A DNA stretch of 64,000 nucleotides from Spongiactinospora sp. TRM90649 (GTDB taxonomy: Bacteria > Actinomycetota > Actinomycetes > Streptosporangiales > Streptosporangiaceae), in NCBI RefSeq assembly GCF_029382225.1, contig NZ_JARLTC010000047.1, positions 1-64,000 on the forward strand, in the 5' to 3' direction. This document shows, in pieces, positions 22,547-30,813 of this stretch. Made by a program: the position numbers and the translations under genes. The notes beneath the pieces were generated by a model. That model searched no databases. It worked only from the letters and a program-made list of their open reading frames with translations, and was not told the DNA's origin. Numbering within the stretch: the first letter of the stretch is position 1; each line of letters opens with the position of its first letter.

Positions 22547-23227
22547 TCAGGGGGTTCGGTTCAGCTCGGCGAGGGTGATGAGGCCGTCGTCCAGGGCGCG
22601 GCCGATCAACTCGCTCTTGGTCCGGGCGGCCCGCCCCACGTTGGCGTACTTCACCCGCACCCGGGTGATGTAGGTGTCGACGGTCTTCACGGTGATGTTG
22701 AGCTTCGCCGCCACGAGTTCCTTGGACGCGGACACGAACCACGCCCGCAGCACCTCGGTCTCCCGCTGCGACAGGCGCGGGCGGCCGGGGGAGTCGTCGG
22801 CGATGAACGCGCCCGACAGCGAAGGGGTGGTATAGGGCTCGCCCCGGGCGGCGGCCCGGATGGCGGGGACCAGGTGCTCGGGGCCCTCGCGTTTGGTCAG
22901 GTAGGCCAGCGCGCCGAGGTCCACGCACTTCATCGCGGTCGCGTCGTCGGTGTGCTGGGAGTACACGATCACGCGGCGGCCGTTCTCGACCAGACGGCGC
23001 AGCTCGCCGAAGTCCGGGCGGCGCGGCACCAGCTCCAGATCGAAGATCACCACATCGGCCTCGGACCCGGGGCCCGTCCAGACCTCGCCGAGACGGTCGC
23101 CCGCGTCGATGAGCATGATCGGCGGCAGCGCCCGCGAGCACCAGGCCCACACCCCGGCGGCGATGGCCGCGTGGTCGTCGACGATCACCGCGGTGATCGG
23201 GTCGCCCGTCACGGAACCGGTTGCCAT
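22547..23227 (-). CDS. NarL/LuxR-type response regulator
   Basis: This 226-residue protein has a receiver domain (AVIVDDHAAIAAGV; phosphoacceptor Asp in VVIFDLEL; Ser in VIVYSQHTD; Lys in AYLTKREG). A C-terminal LuxR helix-turn-helix reads RLSQRETEVLRAWFVSASKE and VKTVDTYITRVRVKY. All phosphorylation residues are present. Its start overlaps the upstream kinase-like gene by 19 bases, so the three genes 25454-22547 form one translationally coupled operon. Confidence 0.9.
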   Translation of the reverse strand: MATGSVTGDPITAVIVDDHAAIAAGVWAWCSRALPPIMLIDAGDRLGEVWTGPGSEADVVIFDLELVPRRPDFGELRRLVENGRRVIVYSQHTDDATAMKCVDLGALAYLTKREGPEHLVPAIRAAARGEPYTTPSLSGAFIADDSPGRPRLSQRETEVLRAWFVSASKELVAAKLNITVKTVDTYITRVRVKYANVGRAARTKSELIGRALDDGLITLAELNRTP

Positions 23228-24318
23228 CGGACCTCCATCCAGGTCATGTCCCCGCCGGTCAGCGCCTCCACCTCGACACCGGGCACGGCCGGGCTCGGCA
23301 GGTCCACCGCGCCGCAGTCCGCGACGACGCTGACCGACACCAGCCCGGCGTCGCCCACGACGGTGACCCGCGCCCTGGAGGCCGCGGTGGCCAGCACGGT
23401 GAGCACCGCCTCGGTGAGGTCGCGCCGCACCGCCACCGGCAGTGCGGGCCACTTGCCGCGCGCGTCCAGCTCCACGGCGACGCCCTTGCGGTCCGCCACG
23501 TCGGCGCAGTGCCGCAGCTCGTGCATCAGGGGCTCGGCGACGGCGTCGGTCTCGGCGAAAAGCCTGCGCATCCGCGCCGCCTCGATCGCGCAGGCTCGCT
23601 GCACCGCGGCATCGTCGGCGCGCAGCGAGCCGTCGGCGAACCCTTCGAGCAGCGGGACCGTGGTCGCCGACAGCTCGGTGAACCGCTGCCGCCTGCGGCG
23701 GTGCGACTCCGCCGCGACGGCCGCCGCCACCCGCACGCGTTCGATCTCACGCCGGGAGGCGTCCGCCGCCGCGCCCAGGTCACGCAGCACGGCGGCCCCC
23801 ACGGCCAGGCACAAGGGGAACCCGACCACGCTCATCGAACCCGTGGCGAACCGGGTGAGCGCGTCCCCGGTCGGCTCGTCGAACAGGAACAGGTGCAGCA
23901 GGGCCACGCCCTCATGGGCGAGCAGGAACGCCACCGAGATCCGCAGCGGGCGGTCGAGCAGGACGACGAGGCCCACCCAGTTGGCCGCGCCGAAGATCCA
24001 GTCCACGGTCGTCGAGGTCTGCCCGTCGGGCAGCGTCGTGTACGACAGCACCGACACGGCCAGCACCACGGCGATGGCGGGCCCGCGCAGCCGGCCCCAC
24101 GGCCGTCCCCGCAGCAGCAGGACGCCCTCGCCCGCCAGCACCGCCCCGAGCACCGCCAGGGCGAACACCTGAGGGCGGACCGACGGGTAGGCGTCCAGAT
24201 GGCTGATCATGTTGGCGGCGCCGAGACCGAGCACGATCACGGCGGCGATCAGCAGCGTGGAGGTCCGGAGGCCGCGCCCCAGGTGGGCGCGTGCCTGCTC
24301 GCCGGTGGTGTCGTTCAT
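23209..24318 (-). CDS. Membrane histidine-kinase-like protein lacking a recognisable His box (pseudokinase)
   Basis: The 369-residue protein has five or six membrane segments (residues about 20-185), a coiled linker (SRREIERVRVAAAVAAESHR) and a C-terminal domain. The dimerisation position reads RQRFTELSATTVPLLEGF with no histidine. The ATPase part (RRDLTEAVLTVLATAASRAR, then VSVSVVADCGAVDLPSP) keeps the fold-like pattern of HATPase_c without clear G1/G2 glycine boxes. It lies between a normal kinase and its regulator, overlapping both, and probably modulates the pair. Confidence 0.75.
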   Translation of the reverse strand: MNDTTGEQARAHLGRGLRTSTLLIAAVIVLGLGAANMISHLDAYPSVRPQVFALAVLGAVLAGEGVLLLRGRPWGRLRGPAIAVVLAVSVLSYTTLPDGQTSTTVDWIFGAANWVGLVVLLDRPLRISVAFLLAHEGVALLHLFLFDEPTGDALTRFATGSMSVVGFPLCLAVGAAVLRDLGAAADASRREIERVRVAAAVAAESHRRRRQRFTELSATTVPLLEGFADGSLRADDAAVQRACAIEAARMRRLFAETDAVAEPLMHELRHCADVADRKGVAVELDARGKWPALPVAVRRDLTEAVLTVLATAASRARVTVVGDAGLVSVSVVADCGAVDLPSPAVPGVEVEALTGGDMTWMEVRWQPVP

Positions 24319-25454
24319 GGGATCGGGTGGCCGGTGTCGTCGGCGGGGGCCTGCCAGTCCAGCCGTACGACCGTGCCCTTGCCCTCGGCCGAGCTGACCG
24401 TGGCGGTCGCGCCCACGCGGCTCATCCTGCCGTGCACGGACTCGCGCAGGCCGCGCCGCGTGTCCGGTACATCCGCCGGCGAGAACCCCCGCCCCTGGTC
24501 GATCACGTCGAGCCGCAGCGCCGCGGAGTCGCCGCGCAGCCGGACGGTCGCCGCCGTCGTGCCGGAGTGACGGCGCACGTTGGTGAGGGCCTCCCTGGCC
24601 GCGTCGGCGATCGCCCTGGCGACCGGGAACGGCAGCCGCAGCCGCGTGGGGGCGTCGAACTCCACGGTCAGGTGCGCCGCGTCGAGGTCGTCGCGGAGCA
24701 GCCGCACGAGATCGGCGTGCCGAGGCGCGGGCTCGCTCCCGCCGCGCAGGGTCGCCAGGTCGCGTCGCGCCTGCGGGGCCAGCCAGGCCGCGTCCGAGCC
24801 GACCTGCCCGGTGCCGACCATCAGCAGGGTGGTCGCCGCCGTGTCGTGCAGCGAGTTCACCAGCTCGCGTTCCTCGGCGCGGACCCCTGCGGCCACCAGG
24901 GCCTCGGCGCGCGACCGCGCGGCCAGCTCCGCCATCCGGTCGGCCCGGTCCGCGGCCCGGTGCAGGAGCGTCCACGCCGCCCTGGACAGCGCCGCCGCGG
25001 GCAGCGCCCACGCCTGCGACCTGACCACGATCGGGTCGGCGTCCAGCGCCACCAGGACGGCCACCGCCCCGCCACTCACCGTGAGCGCCGCGGCGGCGCC
25101 GGTCCACAGCGAGGTGTGCCACTGGCAGGTGACACAGGCGAAGATGACCAGCAGCCGCAGCCACCCGGTGTTCGTGTGCGCCAGCGCGTCCGTCCAGGAC
25201 ACCCCGGCGTGCAGCAGCAACAGCACCCCCACGTCCAGCGCCACCGGCGCGGACCCCGTGCCCTTACGCAGCCACCACGCGTAACCACACGTCCAGACCG
25301 CCGCACCGGCGGCCATCACGACGGTCCCCGCCAGATGCTCGGGAGGAGGCCGCAACACGGCGATCGCACAGATCGGAACCAGCGTCACCAGCCGCACGGT
25401 CGCGGCATACCGCCGCCCGAACCGCACCAGCAACCGCGCCGCCCCTTCGGCCAC
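24315..25454 (-). CDS. NarX-type sensor histidine kinase
   Basis: This 379-residue membrane kinase has several N-terminal hydrophobic segments (about 20-145) and a dimerisation helix with the phosphoacceptor in ELVNSLHDTAATTLLMV. The HATPase domain has N-box DAAREALTNVRRHSG and G1-box VIDQGRGFSP. LHDT is the usual box of kinases paired with NarL-type regulators. GTG 25454 is the start. Overlap with the next gene is ATGA. First gene of the kinase / pseudokinase / regulator operon. Confidence 0.9.
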   Translation of the reverse strand: MAEGAARLLVRFGRRYAATVRLVTLVPICAIAVLRPPPEHLAGTVVMAAGAAVWTCGYAWWLRKGTGSAPVALDVGVLLLLHAGVSWTDALAHTNTGWLRLLVIFACVTCQWHTSLWTGAAAALTVSGGAVAVLVALDADPIVVRSQAWALPAAALSRAAWTLLHRAADRADRMAELAARSRAEALVAAGVRAEERELVNSLHDTAATTLLMVGTGQVGSDAAWLAPQARRDLATLRGGSEPAPRHADLVRLLRDDLDAAHLTVEFDAPTRLRLPFPVARAIADAAREALTNVRRHSGTTAATVRLRGDSAALRLDVIDQGRGFSPADVPDTRRGLRESVHGRMSRVGATATVSSAEGKGTVVRLDWQAPADDTGHPIP

Positions 25455-25820
25455 CCGGTCACCTCACCACACCCGTCCACCCACACTCCGTGATCCGCAA
25501 GCCTAACGGCCCCTCACCCGTCCGACGAAGACTGCATCATCACCACCCACCGTCCCCCTTCGCCATAGGGCCACCGCCGCGGTTCGATCGAGAGGGGCCC
25601 CGGTGGCACTCGGCGTCACCCTTGCGGCGTGGCCCTGAACGCCCGGCCCACGCCGCCGTGCTCTCACCGTCGATATTCGGCCGCGCCATCGCCGCCTTCC
25701 CCGGAGGCGCTCTCCCGGAGAGAGCCGGCGCGCGCCGTCGTTCCGGTCTGGGTGGGGACGGCATGCGGTGTCGTCCTTGTGGCCTGGTGTGGGATAGGCC
25801 ACGCGGCTGAGGTACGCCGT
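25455..25820. other. Intergenic stretch without a supported gene
   Basis: About 365 bases separate the kinase start from the terminator of the next leftward gene. Frames exist on both strands but are Arg/Pro-rich, lack ribosome-binding sites and show no family resemblance. The kinase operon's promoter must lie at the left end; no clear promoter elements are visible. Confidence 0.5.
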
Positions 25821-25849
25821 CGGCGACCGGCCCGTTTTGGCCGGTGCCG
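25821..25849 (-). terminator. Terminator of the DUF3558-like gene
   Basis: ACCGGCC (25826-25832) and GGCCGGT (25839-25845) form a 7-bp stem extended by CGGC/GCCG around a bulge, with loop CGTTTT. It lies about 25 bases past the stop of the leftward DUF3558-like gene. Confidence 0.55.
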
Positions 25850-25874
25850 TCGCGGGATTGGGTGCCGGGTGGGG

Positions 25875-27473
25875 TTACTTGAGGGCGGGGACGAACGTCT
25901 TGGCGAGGCGTTCTAGGGCTTTGCGGGTGAGGGTGGGGTCGAAGGTGGGTTCCTGGTAGCCCTTGGCTTGGGTGAGGCCGCCGCCGGTGGTGGTGCCTCG
26001 GAAGGTGAAGTCGATGGTGTGGTCGCCGGAGAGGACCTTGATCAGGAGTTCTTTTCTGGGGCGGTCGTCCTCGGGGTCGGCGTCGGGCTTGGTGCTGGTG
26101 GAGAGGACGGCGAAGGCCTTTTCGCCGAGGCCCGTGATGTTCTGGCGGGGTTCGTAGCCGACCTGGATGTTGGCGTCGCCGATGCCGCCCTGGGCCAGGT
26201 AGCGGTCGTACTGGCGGGTGGCGCGGTCGTACTGGAAGCGGGAGCCGAGTTCGCCGTCGCCCCAGTCGACGACGTGGATCTGGAGCTGGCCGCCCCGGCT
26301 GGTGTACTCCTGGCCGGGCTTGTGGTCGACCGGCTCGCTGATGCTCCAGGTGCAGGTGTTCTGCTTGATCCGCCCGTCGCGGCTGTCGACGGCGGGGCCG
26401 TCCGCCTCGGGGAAGAAGGCCGCCTCGACGTCGCGGACGCTGACGATGCCGCACGGGCCGGCGAGCTTCACCTTGTCGGCGTCCTTTGCCATCTCGGCGG
26501 TGACGAGTTCGGCGACCTTGCCCGCCGCGTCGCGGGTCTCGTCGCCGGTCGGGTACTTGGCGCCGGTGCGGTTGGCGCCGCCGTACGCGACCTGGATGAG
26601 CCAGGGGCCCTGCCGGACGAACACCGTGGTGTGCAGGCCGCTGTGGCCGATCGAGCTCTGGCTGTAGGACGCGTCGCCGTAGCCGAGTTGCCGTGGTTCG
26701 CCGAACGACGAGCCGGTGGTCCTGCCGTCGACGCGCTTGCCGTCCCGGATGTTGACCCGGCGGTCGTGGCCCTTGCGGTCGTCGTCGAAGCGCTTGCGGG
26801 CGTACTCGGCCGCGCCCTGGGTCTCGGTGCTCTTGGCCTCGACCGAGATGGTCAGCGTGCGGTGGCCGAAGGCGCCGCCGCCGACGTCCATCTTGCTGTT
26901 GTTCCAGCTACAGGCGGCCCGCTTCTCGGTGCGGGTGGCCGCGCGGGTGGAGGCGTCCTTGCCGCCGTACTTCCCGTCGGTGACCAGGGGCTTGCGCAGG
27001 CCGTCGGGGACGACGGCGCAGAGCTGGTCGCCGCTGATCGGCCGTAGTTTGACCGCCTCGGGCTTCGGCGTGGGCGACCGGGCCAGGTTGCGCCTGCCGT
27101 ACGCGGAGAGCGGGGGCGGGCCGGAGTCGTCGCCGTTGAGCAACACCCATCCGGTGATCCCGCCCGCCAGCACGACGCAGACCGCCACGATGGTGATGAT
27201 CAGCGGTGTCTTCGAACCGCCGCGCCGGGGCGGTCGCGGTGGCTGCGGTGGGCCCCACGGGCCTCCAGGGCCTGCCGGCCCACCCGGACCGCCGGGCGTT
27301 CCTCCTCCGGGTGGCATCGGCGGATGGCCGGGTTGGCCGGGTTGGCCTGGCCGGCCCGGCCATCCCGGGCCTTGGGGTGGGAATCCTTGAGGTGGCGGGC
27401 CCTGCTGAGGTCTCTGGTAGGGGCCGCCCGGGACTGGGCCGTGAGAAGGCGGAAACGGATTGGACATCTGCAT
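25875..27473 (-). CDS. Membrane-anchored protein with Pro/Gly-rich head and two DUF3558-like domains
   Basis: The 532-residue protein has a cytoplasmic Pro/Gly-rich segment (about 1-85, repeated PGQPG and PPQGF-type units), one membrane helix (LIITIVAVCVVLAGGITGWV, about 92-111), then two similar extracellular halves. Each half begins with a Cys-containing LCAVVPDGL / PCGIVSVRDVEAAF segment and carries a later Trp-rich TCTWSI or ACSWNN motif. That duplicated pattern matches DUF3558-like actinobacterial exoproteins. Function unknown. The start may be ATG 27473 or 27467. Confidence 0.75.
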   Translation of the reverse strand: MQMSNPFPPSHGPVPGGPYQRPQQGPPPQGFPPQGPGWPGRPGQPGQPGHPPMPPGGGTPGGPGGPAGPGGPWGPPQPPRPPRRGGSKTPLIITIVAVCVVLAGGITGWVLLNGDDSGPPPLSAYGRRNLARSPTPKPEAVKLRPISGDQLCAVVPDGLRKPLVTDGKYGGKDASTRAATRTEKRAACSWNNSKMDVGGGAFGHRTLTISVEAKSTETQGAAEYARKRFDDDRKGHDRRVNIRDGKRVDGRTTGSSFGEPRQLGYGDASYSQSSIGHSGLHTTVFVRQGPWLIQVAYGGANRTGAKYPTGDETRDAAGKVAELVTAEMAKDADKVKLAGPCGIVSVRDVEAAFFPEADGPAVDSRDGRIKQNTCTWSISEPVDHKPGQEYTSRGGQLQIHVVDWGDGELGSRFQYDRATRQYDRYLAQGGIGDANIQVGYEPRQNITGLGEKAFAVLSTSTKPDADPEDDRPRKELLIKVLSGDHTIDFTFRGTTTGGGLTQAKGYQEPTFDPTLTRKALERLAKTFVPALK

Positions 27474-27887
27474 GGTCTCGGGTGGCCTCAGCGATCGCCG
27501 CCGCTCGTCTCCGGGACCGGCGAGCGCGGCGGGCGTGCCGCCCCTGGGCCCTTCGTGATGCGGATGGAAGAGCCTCGCCCGCGAATCGTGTCCGCCTCGA
27601 TGGCCGGGATGCCGTTTCTCATGTCCTCCGCCTAGCCCCGTGGAAGGAATGGAGTACCCGCCGTCCCCCTGGCCGACGGGTACCGCGCGGCAGGACGTGC
27701 GTGGCCCGCTGTGTCCGCGCCGCGGCTGGTAACGAGCCTACGGAGGACGGCGGCGCGGGGGTGTCAGGCGAACACCCGACAACGAGGTCACGGTTCGATC
27801 GCGGACAGCCGCTTTACGGATCGCCGAAAGTAGTCCACGATCACACCGAGGAGGGGACGGAGACAACACGATTTCGATAGGGGAATC
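27474..27887. promoter_or_regulatory. Divergent intergenic region, DUF3558-like / CBM2 protein
   Basis: This 414-base gap must carry both promoters. The sequence GGTGT-CAGGCGA-ACACC near 27761 is an inverted repeat of 5 bp. AGGGGAAT before ATG 27888 is the ribosome-binding site of the rightward gene. No reading frame here looks real. Confidence 0.4.
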
Positions 27888-29048
27888 ATGCGAATCGGCA
27901 CTAGAGCCTTGGGGGCGGTCCTCCTCACCCTCGGCATCTTCACCGTGACGTTACTCGTCGCCGCGCTGGCGATCGGCTCGGGCGGTGGCACCGCCCTGGC
28001 AGCCGCTCCGGCGCGGGACGTCGCCGTCGCCAAGGCTCCTGGGAAGGCGGCGGCAGCGGCGGTGGCGGGCGACACGAAGGCGCCGTCCCGTCCGGTCGGG
28101 CTGCGGCCCTGCCCGGTCCCGCTGGTGCCGGACGGCATCGGCTACGCCTCCATCTGCTGGAACGCCTCCAGCGACGACACGGGCGTGGTCGGATACGACC
28201 TCTACCGCCTGGAGGTCGGCGGGTTCGTCTACGCCAGCACGACGGTCGGCACCGTCGGCGGCTTCTCCGGTGAGCTGCGCAAGCTCTACACCATGTACGT
28301 CGTGGCCAGGGACGCCGCGGGCAACGTCAGCCCGCCGTCGAACCTGATCACGGTGCCCGCGGTGATCGGGATGAGCCCGACCTCCACCCCGACGCCTCCG
28401 CCCGGCGACAAGGTGCCCCCGTCCAAGCCCACCGGCCTGCAGGACGCCTGCCTGCAGGACTACCACGGCGTCACGTTCTGCTGGCCGCCCTCCACCGACA
28501 ACGTGGCGGTGACCGCGTACGACGTTTATCGCGAGACCGCGACGAGCTGGCTGAAGGTCGGCACGCTGCCCGCCTCAAACTTCCTGAACTTCACCGAGGC
28601 CGGTCTGGTCACCGGGCAGCGCTACAACTACATCGTGGTCGCCAGGGACGAGGCGGGCAACCTCAGCATGCCGTCCGACCCGCTGTCGGCGCTCTCCAGG
28701 GAGGGCATGCCCACCCCGACACCGGGTGAGTCGTGCACTGTGACGTACCGCGCCAACTCGTGGAGCTCGACGCTGAACACCGAGATCACCGTGCGCAACA
28801 CCGGCGTCGCCGCCATCGACGGCTGGACGCTGACGGTCGACTACCCGACCTCGACGCTGCGCCTCGCCTCGGGGTGGTCCGCCGACTGGACCCAGGACGG
28901 CGCGCGGTTCAGCGCCAAGAACAAGAGCTGGAACAAGGTCCTCGCGCCCGGCGGCTCGACCCAGGTCGGGTTCACCGCCTCCTTCGGCGGCGCGCTGCCC
29001 GCCCCGCTGAGCTTCGCGCTCAACGGCAGGGCCTGCACCACCCGCTGA
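27888..29048 (+). CDS. Secreted FN3-FN3-CBM2 protein without a catalytic domain
   Basis: This 386-residue protein starts with a signal-like hydrophobic segment (residues about 8-35). It has two fibronectin type III domains (about 64-158 and 182-275, each with KxPSxPxGL openings and YxVYVxARDxAGN-like ends) joined by a Thr/Pro linker (SPTSTPTPPPG). A C-terminal family 2 cellulose-binding module (about 285-386) begins CTVTYRANSWSSTLNTEIT, has WTLTVDYP and WNKVLAPGGS, and ends with a closing Cys. It should bind cellulose or chitin but cannot cut it. Confidence 0.9.
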   Translation: MRIGTRALGAVLLTLGIFTVTLLVAALAIGSGGGTALAAAPARDVAVAKAPGKAAAAAVAGDTKAPSRPVGLRPCPVPLVPDGIGYASICWNASSDDTGVVGYDLYRLEVGGFVYASTTVGTVGGFSGELRKLYTMYVVARDAAGNVSPPSNLITVPAVIGMSPTSTPTPPPGDKVPPSKPTGLQDACLQDYHGVTFCWPPSTDNVAVTAYDVYRETATSWLKVGTLPASNFLNFTEAGLVTGQRYNYIVVARDEAGNLSMPSDPLSALSREGMPTPTPGESCTVTYRANSWSSTLNTEITVRNTGVAAIDGWTLTVDYPTSTLRLASGWSADWTQDGARFSAKNKSWNKVLAPGGSTQVGFTASFGGALPAPLSFALNGRACTTR

Positions 29049-29062
29049 CCACCCCCGGCCGA

Positions 29063-29509
29063 CTAGGAGGCGAGTGGGGGAGCTCCCGCCCAGTGCGGGA
29101 GCGGCTCGCACCGCCTCCGCCACTCCGTGGGGCCGGGGGAGATCCCGGGGCCGGCGGCGACGACCGCCGTGGCTACGGCCACCGCGACGGCCCCGGCCAC
29201 CGCCTCCGGATTCGCGTGGGTGACCAGCGCCGACAGCGCGGCCTGGCGCACCACCTCGGCGAGGTCGCCCGCGAGCCAGGCGCCGAGCGGCGCCACCCGC
29301 ATCCCGGCGCCGTTGCCCCACGACCCCGCGCCCTCGAACGGCTCGGCCGAGAGCGTCCGCCAGTCGCCGCCTTCGCGGATGAGGCGGAGCATCCGGTTGG
29401 TTGCCGGGCCGTAGCCCCGGTCGAAGTCGTGCCGGGCGGCGAAGCTCGCTGCCAGCACGTGCAGGGAGGCCGTGGCGCGGGTGAGAGGAGTGGTGGGCGT
29501 CCCCCTCAT
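29063..29509 (-). pseudogene. ADP-ribosylglycohydrolase fragment
   Basis: The middle of this 148-residue frame (AARHDFDRGYGPATNRML, GSWGNGAGMRVAPLG, ALVTHANPEAVAGA) is clearly the central part of a DraG/ARH-type ADP-ribosylglycohydrolase. The N-terminal GALLGxAxGDALG and DDTxM motifs, which bind the magnesium ions, and the C-terminal third are missing. It cannot be a working enzyme. The real family is about 300 residues long. Confidence 0.75.
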
Positions 29510-29552
29510 TGAACCCCGCCCCCGAAGGGGCGGGGCCCGATTCCGCGCCGCG

Positions 29553-30521
29553 TCAGCGGGAGTTCTTGCGGAAGAAGTTGAGCAGCGCGGGGTTGTAGAT
29601 GTCGGAACGTTCCCAGTGGGGCTGGTGGCCGCATTCGTTGACCACGAGCGTGTCCACCCGGGGCAGGTGGTCGGCCAGCATCCGCTGCACGCTCGGCGGG
29701 CTGTAGAGGTCGCTGTCGCCCCAGGCCAGCAGGGTCGGGACGCGGAGCCGTTCGAGGTCGGGCCAAGTCGGCGCGTTCTCGTAGCGCTGGAAGATCGTCT
29801 TGTTCACGGACCGGTGGTGCAGGTCCAGCCACACGCGGACGCCGTCGGGGTTGGCGGCCCGGTAGGTCGGGCCCAGTTCGATGAAGTCGGGCGGCATGGC
29901 GGAGAAGCCCGCCGGCCGCAGCCGGGTCAGCGTCTCCCGGTACGCCGGTTCGGCGAGGCCGGTCAGGCTGCCGGAGATCACCATGCTGCGCAGGCGCTCG
30001 GGGTACGACAGGGCGAAGTCCAGCAGGTAGCCGCCTCCGGCCGCCACGCCGACGCCGTGGAAGCGGTTCACTCCCAGGTGATCGAGGAGCCGCCGCAGAT
30101 CCTCGGTTCCGCTGCCGGGGTCGGCGTCCGGGCCGTTCTCCGACCGGTAGTGGCCGCGCCGCGAGTACGCGATCACCCGGTATCCCCGCTTGGCGAAGTA
30201 CGGCTGCTGGTACGGCCAGCTCTCCGCGCTGCCGGTGGCCGGGTGCAGGAAGACGATGGGCGCTCCGGATCCTCCGGTGTCCCAGTACCAAAGGCGCACG
30301 TCGGGCAGTGAGACGGTCCCCTCGGTCGCGTTCACCTGCGACGGGACCGGGATCAGCGGCAACGGGCTGTCGGGGCGGGGGATGTTCACACCTCCCATCG
30401 TGCTCGCCGCGGCGGCCTCGCCGCCCATGGCGAGTACCGCGCTTCCGGCCGCCAGCGCGGTGCCCGCGCCGAGCAGCCTTCTGCGGCCGATGTTCTGGTT
30501 CTTGTTCGTGTCAGGGGTCAT
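29553..30521 (-). CDS. Tat-exported alpha/beta hydrolase-fold protein with Ala at the nucleophile position
   Basis: This 322-residue protein starts with a twin-arginine signal (IGRRRLLGAGTALAAGSAVL), followed by an alpha/beta hydrolase fold: IVFLHPATGSAESWPYQQPYF, then the elbow HGVGVAAGGGYLLDFAL. The acid is in LLAWGDSDLYSPP and the final His in VVNECGHQPHWE. The elbow reads G-V-A-A-G where serine is normal, so classical hydrolysis is unlikely. It may be a binding protein or use another mechanism. ATG 30521 is chosen so that the signal is N-terminal. Confidence 0.8.
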   Translation of the reverse strand: MTPDTNKNQNIGRRRLLGAGTALAAGSAVLAMGGEAAAASTMGGVNIPRPDSPLPLIPVPSQVNATEGTVSLPDVRLWYWDTGGSGAPIVFLHPATGSAESWPYQQPYFAKRGYRVIAYSRRGHYRSENGPDADPGSGTEDLRRLLDHLGVNRFHGVGVAAGGGYLLDFALSYPERLRSMVISGSLTGLAEPAYRETLTRLRPAGFSAMPPDFIELGPTYRAANPDGVRVWLDLHHRSVNKTIFQRYENAPTWPDLERLRVPTLLAWGDSDLYSPPSVQRMLADHLPRVDTLVVNECGHQPHWERSDIYNPALLNFFRKNSR

Positions 30522-30718
30522 GGCTGCTGGTGGCCTCCAGTCCAGACATGTTTCGCCCACAGGTGCGCGCATCGTGGCACGCGGGCGACAAAGGGAATCT
30601 GGCCTCGTGGTGAGCAGGGGGTTCGAGGTCGGCCTGGGTGTCGCCGAGCGAAGCGTGCAAGAACCGGGGCGTAGGGGGTGCAACGGACCCGGGTGATCGG
30701 AGTCTACGTAATGTCCAC

Positions 30719-30751
30719 CCAAAACGGTATAGTTCAGACCGTCCAAAATGG
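30719..30751. promoter_or_regulatory. Repeat-rich promoter region upstream of the Tat hydrolase gene
   Basis: ACGGT-ATAGTTCAG-ACCGT (30724-30742) is an inverted repeat, and CCAAAACGG (30719-30727) and CCAAAATGG (30743-30751) are near-identical direct copies flanking it. The A/T-rich character contrasts with the surroundings. Likely an operator; no regulator is adjacent. Confidence 0.45.
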
Positions 30752-30813
30752 AGTATGTGCCGAGCGTGCGCGAATCGCCCGCGGAGCGGGCAGAGCCGGT
30801 GGAGCGAGTACGG

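Noticed and set aside
25503..25802. Arg-rich frames on both strands in the gap before the DUF3558-like gene
   Set aside because: No start signal, biased composition and no similarity to a known protein.
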